In this document: piece by piece, positions 26,141-35,566 of the stretch
Layout: every line of letters starts with the position of its first letter
Numbering within the stretch: position 1 is the stretch's first letter
NCBI GenBank assembly: GCA_937139605.1
Contig: CAKZQG010000038.1
Coordinates: 1 to 62,113 of the forward strand
Reading direction: 5' to 3'
DNA: 62,113 nt
Source of the DNA: an uncultured bacterium
GTDB taxonomy: Bacteria > DRYD01
Program-made: the position numbers and the translations under genes
Notes under the pieces: generated by a model
The model's input: the letters and a program-made list of their open reading frames with translations, nothing else
Database searches by the model: none
What the model was told of the DNA's origin: nothing

Positions 26141-27286
26141 TTAAAAATACTTAGATTTAATTTCGTTAACAGCTTCAACCATATTAACTAGCTTTCTAAA
26201 AGAGATATCCCAAGTCCTAGTTCTTAATCCACAATCAGGTGCAATATATAATCTATAAGGATCACCAACAAAATCTAATGCATATAATATTCTTTCTTTA
26301 ATGAGCTCCTTAGGTTCAATAAAATCAGTATGAACATCAATAACCCCTAAACCAGCAATAAACTTAGAATCCTTAAAATGCTTTAAAATCTCAAATCCTT
26401 TTCTATTACTCTTCCCTAATTCAATACTATCTCTATTTGCATATTCAAAATGAAACTCATCTATAATCCCTTCTAATTCATATAAATAAGGAAATAATAA
26501 AGAATAATCAGAAAAACAAATATGAATAGAAAAAAATAAATTAGAATTATATTGTTCTTTTAAAGGATAAATAGTTTTCTTAATAGTGGTAATAAATAAG
26601 TCAATTTCATTTTTTTTAGTAGTAGCAGCAGGTTCATCTATCTGTATATATTTAACCCCTAAATCTATCAAAGATTTTATATTTTCCTTAACAATAGAAG
26701 ATATGTCTGTTAAAAAATTTAATCTACTATCTTTAATAGCTGAGACATTCTGTCCAATAGAAACGTTTTTAAAATAAAATTCATCAAACGACCAATCAAC
26801 TAAAGTATAAGGTCCTGTTAAAGGAATCTTTACATTCTTATTAGCAATACTTAAAATACTTTTAGCCTCTTGTAAGTGATAATAATTCTTTAACTTAGGT
26901 TTATCAATAACAGCAGCTTTTCTATAATATTTATAATCAAAACTAACTACATGATCCCTAAATTCAAACCCATCAATATTCTTAATAGGATATTCATACA
27001 TTTCAACTCTATGTTGCTCACCATCATATACTAAATCTAAACCAGCTTTTTCTAATAATCTAATAGCATACAATGAAGAATAATAAATTATCTTATTTTT
27101 ATCATCTTCAGAAAATTCGACTTTATTAGAAAGCAAATTAATTAACCCTTCATATTCATTTATATTCAAAACTTTAGCCCACTTTTTAGCTTCTAAAATA
27201 TCATTTTCATCAATAGGTAAGTTCCTAAAAGGTTTAACCCTCCAAGATGGCTTAGCTAAAGACCCTATTTCATGAGTTAGTAACAT
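26141..27286 (-). CDS. Core-type cobalamin-independent methionine synthase (MetE C-terminal family)
   Basis: 381-residue protein with only the catalytic barrel of MetE, as in core-MetE (Mes) enzymes of archaea and some bacteria. Motifs: THEIGSLAKP at the N-terminus, YDGEQHRVEM, LTGPYT, the substrate loop YIQIDEPA, zinc ligands in FSIHICFSD (His and Cys) and the last Cys in IAPDCGLRTR. Such enzymes transfer a methyl group to homocysteine from a corrinoid protein or an unidentified donor rather than methyl-tetrahydrofolate. A strong GGAGGTAAT precedes ATG. It is the last gene downstream of rpsM-ruvX. Confidence 0.87.
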   Translation of the reverse strand: MLLTHEIGSLAKPSWRVKPFRNLPIDENDILEAKKWAKVLNINEYEGLINLLSNKVEFSEDDKNKIIYYSSLYAIRLLEKAGLDLVYDGEQHRVEMYEYPIKNIDGFEFRDHVVSFDYKYYRKAAVIDKPKLKNYYHLQEAKSILSIANKNVKIPLTGPYTLVDWSFDEFYFKNVSIGQNVSAIKDSRLNFLTDISSIVKENIKSLIDLGVKYIQIDEPAATTKKNEIDLFITTIKKTIYPLKEQYNSNLFFSIHICFSDYSLLFPYLYELEGIIDEFHFEYANRDSIELGKSNRKGFEILKHFKDSKFIAGLGVIDVHTDFIEPKELIKERILYALDFVGDPYRLYIAPDCGLRTRTWDISFRKLVNMVEAVNEIKSKYF

Positions 27287-27318
27287 TTTAATATTACCTC
27301 CAAAAATTAATACAATTT

Positions 27319-27756
27319 TTAATAAATACTAATATAAGATTTTAAAATCCAAACTGCGGATAAACTATCTATGTTATTTTTTAATTTTTTTTTCACTTTA
27401 TTTTTCTTATTTTTAAAAGTAGAATATTTTATCAGGTTGTTAGCTAAAAAAGTAGTATATTCTTCTTCTATATAGTCAATTTCAATAGATATGTTATTTT
27501 CCATTAAAAAACCTTGTAAATTTTGAGCAAAATCTTGGATTTGATAAAAAATAGGGCTTTCTTCATAAGTTTTAGTAAAAACAGGTTTCCCTATAATTAT
27601 TTTTTTTACATTATAATTTAAAACAATCTGCTTAATTTTATAAAATATATTTTTATTATTAGAAAATACACCAATAGGGGTTATATTTTTAGAAATAGAA
27701 TTAGCAATAGCTATCCCGATTTTTTTAGTACCCCAATCTATACCTAATATTCTCAT
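27319..27756 (-). CDS. ruvX: Putative pre-16S rRNA nuclease / Holliday junction resolvase, YqgF family
   Basis: 145-residue RNase H-fold nuclease. It starts [17 protein letters not shown] (the DxGxKxxG catalytic strand), has IIIGKP in the middle and EEYTTFLAN, matching the E.xTS..A segment, then [12 protein letters not shown] with the final acidic residue. The family processes the 16S 5' end. Its ATG overlaps the rpsM stop codon (ATGA), so it is translated with the ribosomal operon. Confidence 0.92.
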   Translation of the reverse strand: MRILGIDWGTKKIGIAIANSISKNITPIGVFSNNKNIFYKIKQIVLNYNVKKIIIGKPVFTKTYEESPIFYQIQDFAQNLQGFLMENNISIEIDYIEEEYTTFLANNLIKYSTFKNKKNKVKKKLKNNIDSLSAVWILKSYISIY

Positions 27757-28124
27757 TTCTTTTTAGTTCCAATTCTATTAGGTCTAGGGCCTTTACGTGT
27801 TCTTGCATTAGTTCTAGTTCTTTGCCCTCTTACAGGTAATCCCTTTTGATGACGAATTCCCCTATAGCATCTTATTTCAATTAATCTTCTTATATTTTGA
27901 TTTATTTCTCTTCTTAAATCCCCTTCAACAACATAATTATTATCAATAAATTGTTGAATTTTAGTGACTTCTTCAGGTGTTAAATCTTTTGCCTTCTTAT
28001 AAGGATCAATATTACAAGCTTTAAGTATTTCCATTGCTCTTGTTTTCCCTATTCCATAGATATACCTTAAAGATATCCATAATTGTTTATTTTCTGGAAT
28101 ATTAACCCCTGATATACGAGGCAT
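27753..28124 (-). CDS. rpsM: Ribosomal protein S13 (uS13)
   Basis: 123-residue small-subunit head protein that contacts tRNA in the P site and bridges to the 50S. It starts [10 protein letters not shown] with YIYGIG, and ends in the basic tail [20 protein letters not shown]. The genes that normally follow it (rpsK, rpsD, rpoA, rplQ) are replaced by ruvX, so the alpha operon is broken here. Confidence 0.98.
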   Translation of the reverse strand: MPRISGVNIPENKQLWISLRYIYGIGKTRAMEILKACNIDPYKKAKDLTPEEVTKIQQFIDNNYVVEGDLRREINQNIRRLIEIRCYRGIRHQKGLPVRGQRTRTNARTRKGPRPNRIGTKKK

Positions 28125-28159
28125 AAAAAATCCCCCTTCTAATTTTTAATTTTTATTTT

Positions 28160-28273
28160 TTATCCTTGTACTTGCTTATGTTTTTTATTTTTACAAATAA
28201 CTCTAATTTTTCCTTTTCTTTTTATAACTTTACAATATGCACATATTTTTTTAACACTAGCTCTTACTTTCAT
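28160..28273 (-). CDS. rpmJ: Ribosomal protein L36 (bL36)
   Basis: 37-residue protein, [20 protein letters not shown] followed by [13 protein letters not shown]. The zinc-ribbon ligands CxxC, C and H are all present. A Shine-Dalgarno GGAGGG precedes ATG. It sits between rplF and rpsM; infA, which usually comes just before it, is absent. Confidence 0.97.
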   Translation of the reverse strand: MKVRASVKKICAYCKVIKRKGKIRVICKNKKHKQVQG

Positions 28274-28320
28274 AAAATTTTCCCTCCTAAAAAATATAAA
28301 AATTAATTAAATTAATAAAA

Positions 28321-28890
28321 TTACTTACCTTTTGCACCTTTCTTACTTTCTTTTAAAACTAATTCTTCATCAGCATACCTAATTCCTTTACCTTTATAGG
28401 AATCAGGTTTTCTAAAACTTCTTATATTAGCAGCCACTTGACCTACTAATTCCTTATCTATTCCCTCTACAATTATTTTTTGATTTCCTTCTACCTTCAA
28501 AGCTATACCTTCTGGAGGGTAATAAATAACAGGATGAGAATACCCAACTAAAAGCTCAATTCCTTTATCTTTTTGATTAACTTTCCAACCTAAACCAACA
28601 ACCAATAACTCCTTTCTAAATCCTTCATTCACTCCCTTAACCATAGAATTAATAATACTCCAAACAGTACCTAATAATTTATTAACAAATCTATCTATTT
28701 TTTTATTAGGAATACTTTCATTTTTCTTAGAAATATAAACGTTATTTTCTTTAATTTCTACATTAATATAATTTAGATTTAGTTTTTTAGATATTTTTCC
28801 TTTAGGTCCATTAACAATAACTTCATTATCTTTTATTTCTAAAGTAGTATTTTTAGGTAATAAGATGGGTTTTTTAATAAGTTTAGACAT
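28321..28890 (-). CDS. rplF: Ribosomal protein L6 (uL6)
   Basis: 189-residue two-domain protein near the GTPase centre of the 50S subunit. It ends with the conserved C-terminal motif IRSFRKPDSYKGKGIRY, and has VNGPKGK near the N-terminus. The next gene downstream is rpmJ 47 bp away. rplR, rpsE, rpmD, rplO, secY, adk, map and infA, which normally lie here, are missing. Confidence 0.98.
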   Translation of the reverse strand: MSKLIKKPILLPKNTTLEIKDNEVIVNGPKGKISKKLNLNYINVEIKENNVYISKKNESIPNKKIDRFVNKLLGTVWSIINSMVKGVNEGFRKELLVVGLGWKVNQKDKGIELLVGYSHPVIYYPPEGIALKVEGNQKIIVEGIDKELVGQVAANIRSFRKPDSYKGKGIRYADEELVLKESKKGAKGK

Positions 28891-28921
28891 AATTAACCCT
28901 CCTTAATTAATAAATAAAAAA

Positions 28922-29317
28922 TTAATAAATATAACCAATAACTTCCCCACCTAATTTTTGTTTATAAGCATCTTTATGGGATAAAACTCCCTTAGAAGTG
29001 GAAAGAATACTAATTCCTATACCTTTAAAAACAAGTGGAATATTATCATAAGGAGCATAAATCCTTCTTCCCGGCTTACTTATTCTGATCAAATCATTTA
29101 TAACAGATTTTCCTTTATAATATTTCAAATAAACTACAAAATCATACATATAATCGTTAACAGGTTCAATTTTATAATCTAGAATATATCCTTCTTTTTT
29201 AAGTACATCTAATATTCTTCTTTTGAAATTAGATCCCGGGATTTTAACGAATTCTTTTTTTCTAGTAACAGCATTTTTAATTCTAGCAAACATATCAGCA
29301 ATAGGATCAGTAAGCAT
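28922..29317 (-). CDS. rpsH: Ribosomal protein S8 (uS8)
   Basis: 131-residue central-domain protein of the 30S subunit. It begins MLTDPIADMFARIKNA and ends with STSKGVLSHKDAYKQKLGGEV, the typical STS.G...d.eAr....GGe. The start is decided by AAAGGAGGG eleven bases upstream; a longer in-frame reading would overlap rpsN and has no better site. Confidence 0.98.
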   Translation of the reverse strand: MLTDPIADMFARIKNAVTRKKEFVKIPGSNFKRRILDVLKKEGYILDYKIEPVNDYMYDFVVYLKYYKGKSVINDLIRISKPGRRIYAPYDNIPLVFKGIGISILSTSKGVLSHKDAYKQKLGGEVIGYIY

Positions 29318-29337
29318 TTTACATACCCTCCTTTTAA

Positions 29338-29523
29338 TTACCAACTTGCTTTTTTAACACCAGGAAGTAATCCATTATAAGCCATTTTTCTAAGACACAT
29401 TCTACAAATCCCAAAAAACCTGAAATATCCTCTAGGCCTTCCACAAACTTGACATCTATTTCTAAATCTTACTTTAAATTTAGGTTCTCTTTTCCATTTT
29501 TCTAATTGTCCTTTTCTTGGCAT
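29338..29523 (-). CDS. rpsN: Ribosomal protein S14, zinc-binding type (uS14)
   Basis: 61-residue short form. The zinc ligands are CQVCGRPRG and CRMC, and the protein ends [11 protein letters not shown], as in type Z S14. It lies between rplE and rpsH in the usual spc order. A Shine-Dalgarno GAAGGGGG precedes ATG. Confidence 0.98.
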   Translation of the reverse strand: MPRKGQLEKWKREPKFKVRFRNRCQVCGRPRGYFRFFGICRMCLRKMAYNGLLPGVKKASW

Positions 29524-29573
29524 ACAAACCCCCTTCTTCTTATCTATTTATTTTCTATTTTTTATATAAAAAA

Positions 29574-30125
29574 CTATTTTTGAAAAGGAAAACCTAATAA
29601 TCTAAGTAATTCATAAGCTTCCTTATCAGTTTTAGCAGTAGTAACTACTGTTATATCCATTCCCCTAACTTTATCAATATCATCATAAGATAATTCAGGA
29701 AATATTAATTGTTCTTTAATTCCAAGAGTATAATTCCCTTTACCGTCAAATTTCTTTGAAATCCCTTTAAAGTCTCTTATTCTAGGTAATACTATAGAAA
29801 TTAATTTATCCAAAAATGCCCACATTCTAGCTTTCCTTAGAGTAACTTTTAATCCTATTTTCATACCTTTTCTTAATTTAAAATTAGAAATAGATTTCCT
29901 AGCAGAAATAACTAATGGAGTTTGGCCAGTTATTATTTGTAATTGTTTTTGTACCTTTTTTATTATATCTTGATTTTGAGTAGCATCACCTACTCCCATA
30001 TTAACTACTACCTTCTCTATCCTAGGAATCTCCATTACATTCTTATAATTAAATATATTTTGTAACTCTTTAACTACTTCATCTTTATATTTTCTATACA
30101 ATCTTAATTCATTTTGCTTAATCAT
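29574..30125 (-). CDS. rplE: Ribosomal protein L5 (uL5)
   Basis: 183-residue protein of the 50S central protuberance that binds 5S rRNA. It contains [31 protein letters not shown], the RDFKGIS segment and a C-terminal [18 protein letters not shown]. Length is normal. It lies in standard order between rplX and rpsN. Confidence 0.98.
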   Translation of the reverse strand: MIKQNELRLYRKYKDEVVKELQNIFNYKNVMEIPRIEKVVVNMGVGDATQNQDIIKKVQKQLQIITGQTPLVISARKSISNFKLRKGMKIGLKVTLRKARMWAFLDKLISIVLPRIRDFKGISKKFDGKGNYTLGIKEQLIFPELSYDDIDKVRGMDITVVTTAKTDKEAYELLRLLGFPFQK

Positions 30126-30162
30126 ATAAAATCTCCTCCAGTATTTAATTTATTTAATTTAT

Positions 30163-30507
30163 TTATTTTTCTTGATTTTTTATTTCCTGATTACATTTTT
30201 TACAGATTCTAATTTTCTTAGTTTTTCCTTGATCTTGAATTATTTTAAAACCGACTCTAGTAGGCTTAGTACAGTTAGGACAAATAAGCATAACCTTAGA
30301 AACATCAATAGGCCTTTCTATTTTAACAATTTTTGGTTCCTTTTTAGGAGTATCTTCTAATGTAGGCACTTTTACATGCTTTTTAACAATATTAATCCCT
30401 TGTAATAAAACTGAATTATCTTTTCTAAAAACTTTAATAACCTTAGATACTTCTCCTTTATATTTTCCTTTAATAACAACTACTTTATCTCCCTTATGAA
30501 TTTTCAT
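30163..30507 (-). CDS. rplX: Ribosomal protein L24 (uL24)
   Basis: 114-residue protein that starts 50S assembly. The KOW motif is in KIHKGDKVVVIKGKYKGEV. The C-terminal half carries a four-cysteine zinc ribbon, LICPNCTKPTRVGF and ICKKCNQ. That is present in part of the family and may add heat stability. It is in the usual position after rplN. Confidence 0.97.
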   Translation of the reverse strand: MKIHKGDKVVVIKGKYKGEVSKVIKVFRKDNSVLLQGINIVKKHVKVPTLEDTPKKEPKIVKIERPIDVSKVMLICPNCTKPTRVGFKIIQDQGKTKKIRICKKCNQEIKNQEK

Positions 30508-30528
30508 AATTTATCACCTACCTTAAAA

Positions 30529-30897
30529 CTATACTACTTCAGTAGCTAAGGATAAAATTTTAGTAAATCCTTTTTCTTTTAATTCCCTAGGGATAGGTCC
30601 AAAGATACGAGTTCCTTTCGGGTTCCCTTGTTCATCTATTAAAACAACTGCATTATCATCAAACCTAACATAACTTCCATCATTCCTTCTATATTTTCTT
30701 TTCATTCTAACAATAACTGCAGTAACGACATCTCCCTTTTCTACATTAGAATGAGGAATAGCATCTTTAACAGAAACTTTAACAATATCCCCAATATATG
30801 CATATTTTCTATACCAATTGTTATACATCCCAATAAGCTGTACAACTTTAGCTCCCGAATTATCTGCTACAACTAATTTAGTCATTCTTGGCAACAT
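30529..30897 (-). CDS. rplN: Ribosomal protein L14 (uL14)
   Basis: 122-residue protein at the 30S-50S interface. [11 protein letters not shown] near the start, [18 protein letters not shown] and [22 protein letters not shown] near the end are the family signatures. It lies in standard order. An AAGGGGGAATATATT region precedes the start. Confidence 0.98.
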   Translation of the reverse strand: MLPRMTKLVVADNSGAKVVQLIGMYNNWYRKYAYIGDIVKVSVKDAIPHSNVEKGDVVTAVIVRMKRKYRRNDGSYVRFDDNAVVLIDEQGNPKGTRIFGPIPRELKEKGFTKILSLATEVV

Positions 30898-30943
30898 AAT
30901 ATATTCCCCCTTTATTATTTAATCTAATTTTTCTTATTAATTT

Positions 30944-31201
30944 TTAAATTTTTTGAGCTTTTTCTAATATCTTTATTACAACCCATCTCTTTAATTTACT
31001 TAAAGGCCTACTTTCCAATATCAAAACCTTATCACCTTCTTGACATTCATTGTTCTCATCATGAGCATAATATTTTTTATAAGTTTTAACAATCTTTTTA
31101 TAAATAGGATGTTTTTTTAAATATTCCACTTTAACTACTACAGTTTTATCCATTTTATTACTAACTACAATACCTTCTAATTTCTTTTTATTAGTTCTCA
31201 T
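30944..31201 (-). CDS. rpsQ: Ribosomal protein S17 (uS17)
   Basis: 85-residue primary 16S rRNA-binding protein with the OB fold. It reads [20 protein letters not shown] at the N-terminus and [18 protein letters not shown] further on, the S17 signature. It lies between rpmC and rplN. Confidence 0.98.
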   Translation of the reverse strand: MRTNKKKLEGIVVSNKMDKTVVVKVEYLKKHPIYKKIVKTYKKYYAHDENNECQEGDKVLILESRPLSKLKRWVVIKILEKAQKI

Positions 31202-31210
31202 ACTTCAAAA

Positions 31211-31426
31211 TCACTCCTTAACTTCTTTATTTTTTTTAATAGATAAGAAATACTTTATTCTTGCTATTTTTTTTCTTAATAATGAAAGTAAATGAGGCTT
31301 AAAATCTGGGGAAATATTCATTTTTAACTTATTATCAAAATACTCTTTTTTAGTTTTCCTTAATTCATTAACTAAATCCTGATATTCTAAAGATCTAAGG
31401 AATTCCAATTCTTTTTTAGATTTCAT
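31211..31426 (-). CDS. rpmC: Ribosomal protein L29 (uL29)
   Basis: 71-residue helical protein at the peptide exit tunnel rim, a docking point for trigger factor and SRP. It starts MKSKKELEFLRSLEYQDL and ends KKNKEVKE. The ATG lies close after AAAGGAGGT; a GTG four codons upstream overlaps this site and is unlikely to be used. Confidence 0.94.
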   Translation of the reverse strand: MKSKKELEFLRSLEYQDLVNELRKTKKEYFDNKLKMNISPDFKPHLLSLLRKKIARIKYFLSIKKNKEVKE

Positions 31427-31452
31427 TATAAAATACACCTCCTTTGTAAAAT

Positions 31453-31860
31453 CTATTCTTTTTCAACGATTTTTGTTTTAACTGGTAATTTATAAGAAGC
31501 TTGGGTTAATACTTCATAAGCATCTTCTCTTTTTAATCCAGTTAATTCAAACATAACAGTTCCTGGTCTAACTACTGCAACATATTTTTCAACATCAGCT
31601 TTTCCTCCACCCATCCTAGTTTCTGCAGGCTTTTTAGTAACTGGTTTATGTGGGAATATTCTAATCCATAATTTTCCACCCTTTTTAAGATTTTTAGAAA
31701 TAACAATCCTTGCAGCCTCTATTTGATTAGCTGTAATCCAATTAGGTTCCAATGCCATTAATCCATAATCTCCAAATGCTACATAATTACACTTAGTAGC
31801 TTTTCTTTTCATTCTACCTCTTCTCTCTTTCCTAAATTTTCTTTTCTTTGGTGCTAACAT
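31453..31860 (-). CDS. rplP: Ribosomal protein L16 (uL16)
   Basis: 135-residue protein contacting the A-site tRNA on the 50S. It starts [18 protein letters not shown] and has [23 protein letters not shown] and [19 protein letters not shown], the family signatures. The arginine hydroxylated in some bacteria would lie in the RMGGGK loop. It lies between rpsC and rpmC. Confidence 0.98.
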   Translation of the reverse strand: MLAPKKRKFRKERRGRMKRKATKCNYVAFGDYGLMALEPNWITANQIEAARIVISKNLKKGGKLWIRIFPHKPVTKKPAETRMGGGKADVEKYVAVVRPGTVMFELTGLKREDAYEVLTQASYKLPVKTKIVEKE

Positions 31861-31919
31861 ATTTTATAACACCCCTTTTATTTAAAATTAAATTTTAGTT
31901 TAAATTAAATTACAAAAAA

Positions 31920-32687
31920 CTAAATTTCTTTAGGCATAGACGCTAATTTAAGTTTTTCTAATACTTCAAATTGCTTTTTAGTTTCTTCATCCTTAAATGT
32001 CATTCCTTTATATATCCATACTTTAACTCCAATTACTCCCCATTTAGTCATTGCTTCATCTAAAGCATAATCTATATCAGCCATTAAAGTTTGTAAAGGT
32101 ACCTTACCTAAGATTATTCTCTCTCTTCTAGCTAATTCAGCACCATCTAACCTACCTGCAACTTCTACTCTAACCCCTTGAGCACCTACTCTTATAACCC
32201 TTATAGCAGCAGCTCTCATAGCTCTCCTAAAACTAACTCTTTGTTCTAATTGTCTTGCTATACTATGAGCAACTAATTTTGCACTTAAATCAGGATGCTC
32301 TACTTCCTTAACTTCAATAACAACTTCTTTATTAAACTCTTTAAAAATAGCTTGCTTTAAAGCTTCTATATCACTACCCCTTTTTCCTATAACTATAGCA
32401 GGCTTAGATGTATATATAGTTATATGTAAATTATTAGATTTCCGTCCTATAATTATTTTTTCAATAGAAGCAGGATTAGGATCCTTAAATTTAGCACTAC
32501 CTTCTTTTATTTTCAATCCCATCTTCTTTATTATACTTTTTCTAATATAAGTAAATATAAATTTTCTTATTTTATTATCTTCAATAACAGCAGCTTGATA
32601 ATCTTTCTTTTTTGGGAAAAACCAAATACTATCCCAATATTTATTTATTCCTAATCTTAGAGCCTTAGGATGTACTTTCTGACCCAA
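31920..32687 (-). CDS. rpsC: Ribosomal protein S3 (uS3), TTG start
   Basis: 255-residue mRNA-entry protein with a KH domain. The family start MGQKVHPKALRLG is matched if the TTG at 32687 initiates: it lies 9 bases after AAGGAGGTG, whereas the longer reading would begin with a GTG inside that site. The KH motif reads VIGKRGSDIEALKQAI, and the C-terminal domain has GAQGVRVEVAGRLDGAE. A TTG start on so highly expressed a gene is notable. Confidence 0.95.
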   Translation of the reverse strand: MGQKVHPKALRLGINKYWDSIWFFPKKKDYQAAVIEDNKIRKFIFTYIRKSIIKKMGLKIKEGSAKFKDPNPASIEKIIIGRKSNNLHITIYTSKPAIVIGKRGSDIEALKQAIFKEFNKEVVIEVKEVEHPDLSAKLVAHSIARQLEQRVSFRRAMRAAAIRVIRVGAQGVRVEVAGRLDGAELARRERIILGKVPLQTLMADIDYALDEAMTKWGVIGVKVWIYKGMTFKDEETKKQFEVLEKLKLASMPKEI

Positions 32688-32711
32688 AAAAAACACCTCC
32701 TTATTTAATTT

Positions 32712-33275
32712 TTATTTTGTTTTTACTTTCTTAGATTCTTTAGTTTCTTTAGGTTCTTTAATTTTCTTTTTTTTAATTTTTGTTCGCTCAGATACCTTAA
32801 GTGTAATATGAGAAATATGCTTTAAAATTCTAGTTCCACTTCCTCTAGCTTTAGTATCCCATCTTTTTATATATGGTCCCTTATTAGCAAATACCTCATA
32901 TACAAATAAATTATTAATATCAACATCTTTATACTTATCAGATAAATATTCTGCATTAGCTTTAACAGATAGCAATAATTTTTCTATCATTCTAGCAGCT
33001 TTCCTTGGTATAAATGCTACTATATTAATAGCTTCATCTAAGCTTTTATTTCTTATTAAATCCAAAATAGGCTTCAATTTTTTATAAGAAGTTCTTAAAT
33101 ATCTTGCAAATCCATTAAAAGTGAAAGGAGAAACTTTAAAAGATTTCCATTTATTATCCCAAAATTTTTGGTGTGCAATCCTTCTAGCTTCTTTTAAATC
33201 CTTAGCTTTAATTAATTCGAAATTCTCATTATCATCTTTATCCTTATAAACTACTTTATAGGTATATAAATACAT
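32712..33275 (-). CDS. rplV: Ribosomal protein L22 (uL22) with N-terminal extension
   Basis: 187 residues, against about 110-120 usually. The L22 core begins near residue 55 (YLRTSYKKLKPILDLIRNKS), includes PRKAARMIEKLLLSVKANAE and ends at GSGTRILKHISHITLKVSER. In front is a ~54-residue extension (start MYLYTYKVVYKDKDDN) that looks like a small folded unit, and behind is a lysine-rich tail. There is no internal Met near the core start, and AAGGGGGC precedes the ATG, so the extension appears genuine. Confidence 0.94.
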   Translation of the reverse strand: MYLYTYKVVYKDKDDNENFELIKAKDLKEARRIAHQKFWDNKWKSFKVSPFTFNGFARYLRTSYKKLKPILDLIRNKSLDEAINIVAFIPRKAARMIEKLLLSVKANAEYLSDKYKDVDINNLFVYEVFANKGPYIKRWDTKARGSGTRILKHISHITLKVSERTKIKKKKIKEPKETKESKKVKTK

Positions 33276-33317
33276 AATATAAGCCCCCTTTAGTAATTAT
33301 TTTTTATCTTTTATTTT

Positions 33318-33596
33318 TTATTTTTTCTCTTTAGCTCCTTTCTTTTCAGGATGGCCTTTAAAAGTTCTAGTAGGAGCAAACTCACCAAGTTTATGACCTA
33401 TCATTTGTTCAGTAACATATACAGGCACATGCCCTTTCCCATTATGAACTAAAAAAGTAAGCCCTACCATCTCAGGTATAATGGTACTCCTTCTAGACCA
33501 AGTTTTAATAGTTTTTTCTCCGGCTTGAATAGCTTTTAAAACTTTTTTATATAATTTTTCATCAACAAATGGCCCTTTTTTAGAACTTCTACCCAT
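33318..33596 (-). CDS. rpsS: Ribosomal protein S19 (uS19)
   Basis: 92-residue protein of the 30S head. It starts [15 protein letters not shown] and contains [23 protein letters not shown] and [18 protein letters not shown], the complete signature. It lies between rplB and rplV as usual. Confidence 0.98.
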   Translation of the reverse strand: MGRSSKKGPFVDEKLYKKVLKAIQAGEKTIKTWSRRSTIIPEMVGLTFLVHNGKGHVPVYVTEQMIGHKLGEFAPTRTFKGHPEKKGAKEKK

Positions 33597-33607
33597 AAAT
33601 CCCCTCC

Positions 33608-34444
33608 TTATTTATTCTTAGGTCTCCTGCTTATTATAAATCTAGTAGAGCTTTTCTTTTCTTTTCTGGTTTTATAACCAACAGTAGGTTTACCCCAAGG
33701 AGTAACACTAGGCCTACCCGGGTGAGTTCTACCTTCTCCACCACCATGTGGATGATCTACAACATTCATACAACTACCCCTAACATGAGGTCGTCTATCA
33801 AGATACCTCATTCTCCCAGCTTTACCAATAACTAGATTATGATGTTCTTGATTAGAAACTCTACCAATAGTAGCCCTACATTTTGAATTTATTTTTCTTA
33901 TTTCCCCAGAAGGGAGCCTAACTATAACATAATCTTCTTCTTTACCTATTAATTGAGCTACACTTCCAGCTGATCTAGCTAATTGGCCACCTTTACCAGG
34001 ATATAATTCAACATTATGTATAAAAGTACCAACTGGTATATTCTTTAAAGGCAAACAATTGCCTACTTTTATTTCAACATTCTCTCCCGATTCAATAACA
34101 TCCCCAACTTTTAATCCTTCAGGAGTAATAATATATCTTTTTTCTCCATCTTCATATTCTACTAAAGATATCCAAGAACTTCTATTAGGATCATATTCTA
34201 TAGTTTTAACTACTGCTTTGATATTATCTTTATTTCTTTTAAAATCAATTATTCTTATTCTTCTTTTATGTCCCCCACCTCTAAAGCGAATAGTAACCTT
34301 CCCTTGATTATTCCTTCCACCTTTTTTCTTTTTTATAATAGTTAATGGTTTATAAGGGGTATCTGTAGTTAATTCATTTTTAAAATCATAATAAACTACA
34401 AATCTTCTACCTGGAGAAGTTGGATTAACTTTTTTTAATCCCAT
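33608..34444 (-). CDS. rplB: Ribosomal protein L2 (uL2)
   Basis: 278-residue core protein next to the peptidyl-transferase centre. PTSPGRRF near the start, [20 protein letters not shown], and [20 protein letters not shown] with the conserved histidine are all present. Length is normal. It lies in standard order. Confidence 0.98.
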   Translation of the reverse strand: MGLKKVNPTSPGRRFVVYYDFKNELTTDTPYKPLTIIKKKKGGRNNQGKVTIRFRGGGHKRRIRIIDFKRNKDNIKAVVKTIEYDPNRSSWISLVEYEDGEKRYIITPEGLKVGDVIESGENVEIKVGNCLPLKNIPVGTFIHNVELYPGKGGQLARSAGSVAQLIGKEEDYVIVRLPSGEIRKINSKCRATIGRVSNQEHHNLVIGKAGRMRYLDRRPHVRGSCMNVVDHPHGGGEGRTHPGRPSVTPWGKPTVGYKTRKEKKSSTRFIISRRPKNK

Positions 34445-34469
34445 AATTTTTCCTCCTTAATTTCATAAT

Positions 34470-34841
34470 TTATTTTTTTTCTAATAAGTTCTCAACAAAA
34501 TCTATTTTATATCCTTCTTTTAAGGTTATAATAGCTTTTTTATATGATTTAGTTTTATGTCTATAATATATATTTCTATTTGATTGAAATTTATACCTAC
34601 TTCTATAATAAGTAGTTTTCTCTGGAATGTTAATTATATTGACTTTTTCAACCTTAACATTAAATAATTTTTCAACAGCATTTTTAACATCAACTTTAGA
34701 AGCATCTCTATTTATTTCAAATACATACTTTTTTTTATTATTTTGATTTAATAAAGCTAGCGCTTTTTCAGTTAATATTGGTCTTTTTAAAACTTGATAG
34801 ATTGATAAATTAGGTTTTAAACTATTTGGATTAACTCTCAT
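34470..34841 (-). CDS. rplW: Ribosomal protein L23 (uL23)
   Basis: 123-residue tunnel-rim protein that binds trigger factor and SRP. The core YQVLKRPILTEKALALL and YVFEINRDASKVDVKNAVEKLFNVKVEKVN is typical. A short extra N-terminus (about 15 residues) makes it longer than the usual 95-100. It lies between rplD and rplB. Confidence 0.97.
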   Translation of the reverse strand: MRVNPNSLKPNLSIYQVLKRPILTEKALALLNQNNKKKYVFEINRDASKVDVKNAVEKLFNVKVEKVNIINIPEKTTYYRSRYKFQSNRNIYYRHKTKSYKKAIITLKEGYKIDFVENLLEKK

Positions 34842-34860
34842 AAAAAATTACCTCCTTAAA

Positions 34861-35541
34861 TTAACTCTCCACTTTTTCTTTAACTAAATTGTTATTAACA
34901 TAACTAATAAATAATTCATTTAATCTATCCCAAGCTTTTTTATCTAAAATAACCTTTTTAGCACTTAGAATATCTTCAACATTTATATTATCAGCCTTAA
35001 GGACTTTCCTAGTGGATTTGTGATTCTTTACACTTTTTATCATATTTAATACTTTATCATCTTTTTCAGCATATAAATAAACTATCTTATCTAAATCTAC
35101 ATTTAAAGATTTCGCTAATTTTTCTACATTTTTTGTTTTAATTTCATCAAATGGATATTCCTCTAAGATAACAAAATCGTCTAACTTAATATTAATAAGA
35201 GAATATAAAGCTAATTTTCGTTGTTTTTTATTCATTTTAATAGAAAAATCTCTAGGTTGCGGTCCAAAAACAATCCCACCTTTTCTCCAAATAGGAGATC
35301 TAATACTACCGTGTCTAGCTCTACCAGTATGTTTTTGAGCCCAAGGTTTTCTACCTCCACCTCTTACTTCTCCTCTTCTTTTAGTTTTAACTGTACCTAA
35401 CCTTCTATTAGCCCATTGCCTTACTAAATGCATATGAATTAATTCTTTTATAGGTTCCCTTTTAAAATCAACTTTTAATTCATAAGTTCCTTGATTATTA
35501 AAATTGCTATCAACTTTATAAACTTTTATTATTTTTTCCAT
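34861..35541 (-). CDS. rplD: Ribosomal protein L4 (uL4)
   Basis: 226-residue protein lining the exit tunnel. The extended loop has KTKRRGEVRGGGRKPWAQKH followed by TGRARHGSIRSPIWRKGGI, the family signature; this loop interacts with macrolides in other bacteria. The C-terminal globular part is more diverged. It lies between rplC and rplW. Confidence 0.97.
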   Translation of the reverse strand: MEKIIKVYKVDSNFNNQGTYELKVDFKREPIKELIHMHLVRQWANRRLGTVKTKRRGEVRGGGRKPWAQKHTGRARHGSIRSPIWRKGGIVFGPQPRDFSIKMNKKQRKLALYSLINIKLDDFVILEEYPFDEIKTKNVEKLAKSLNVDLDKIVYLYAEKDDKVLNMIKSVKNHKSTRKVLKADNINVEDILSAKKVILDKKAWDRLNELFISYVNNNLVKEKVES

Positions 35542-35566
35542 AAATTCCCCACTCCTTTTTAATTAA

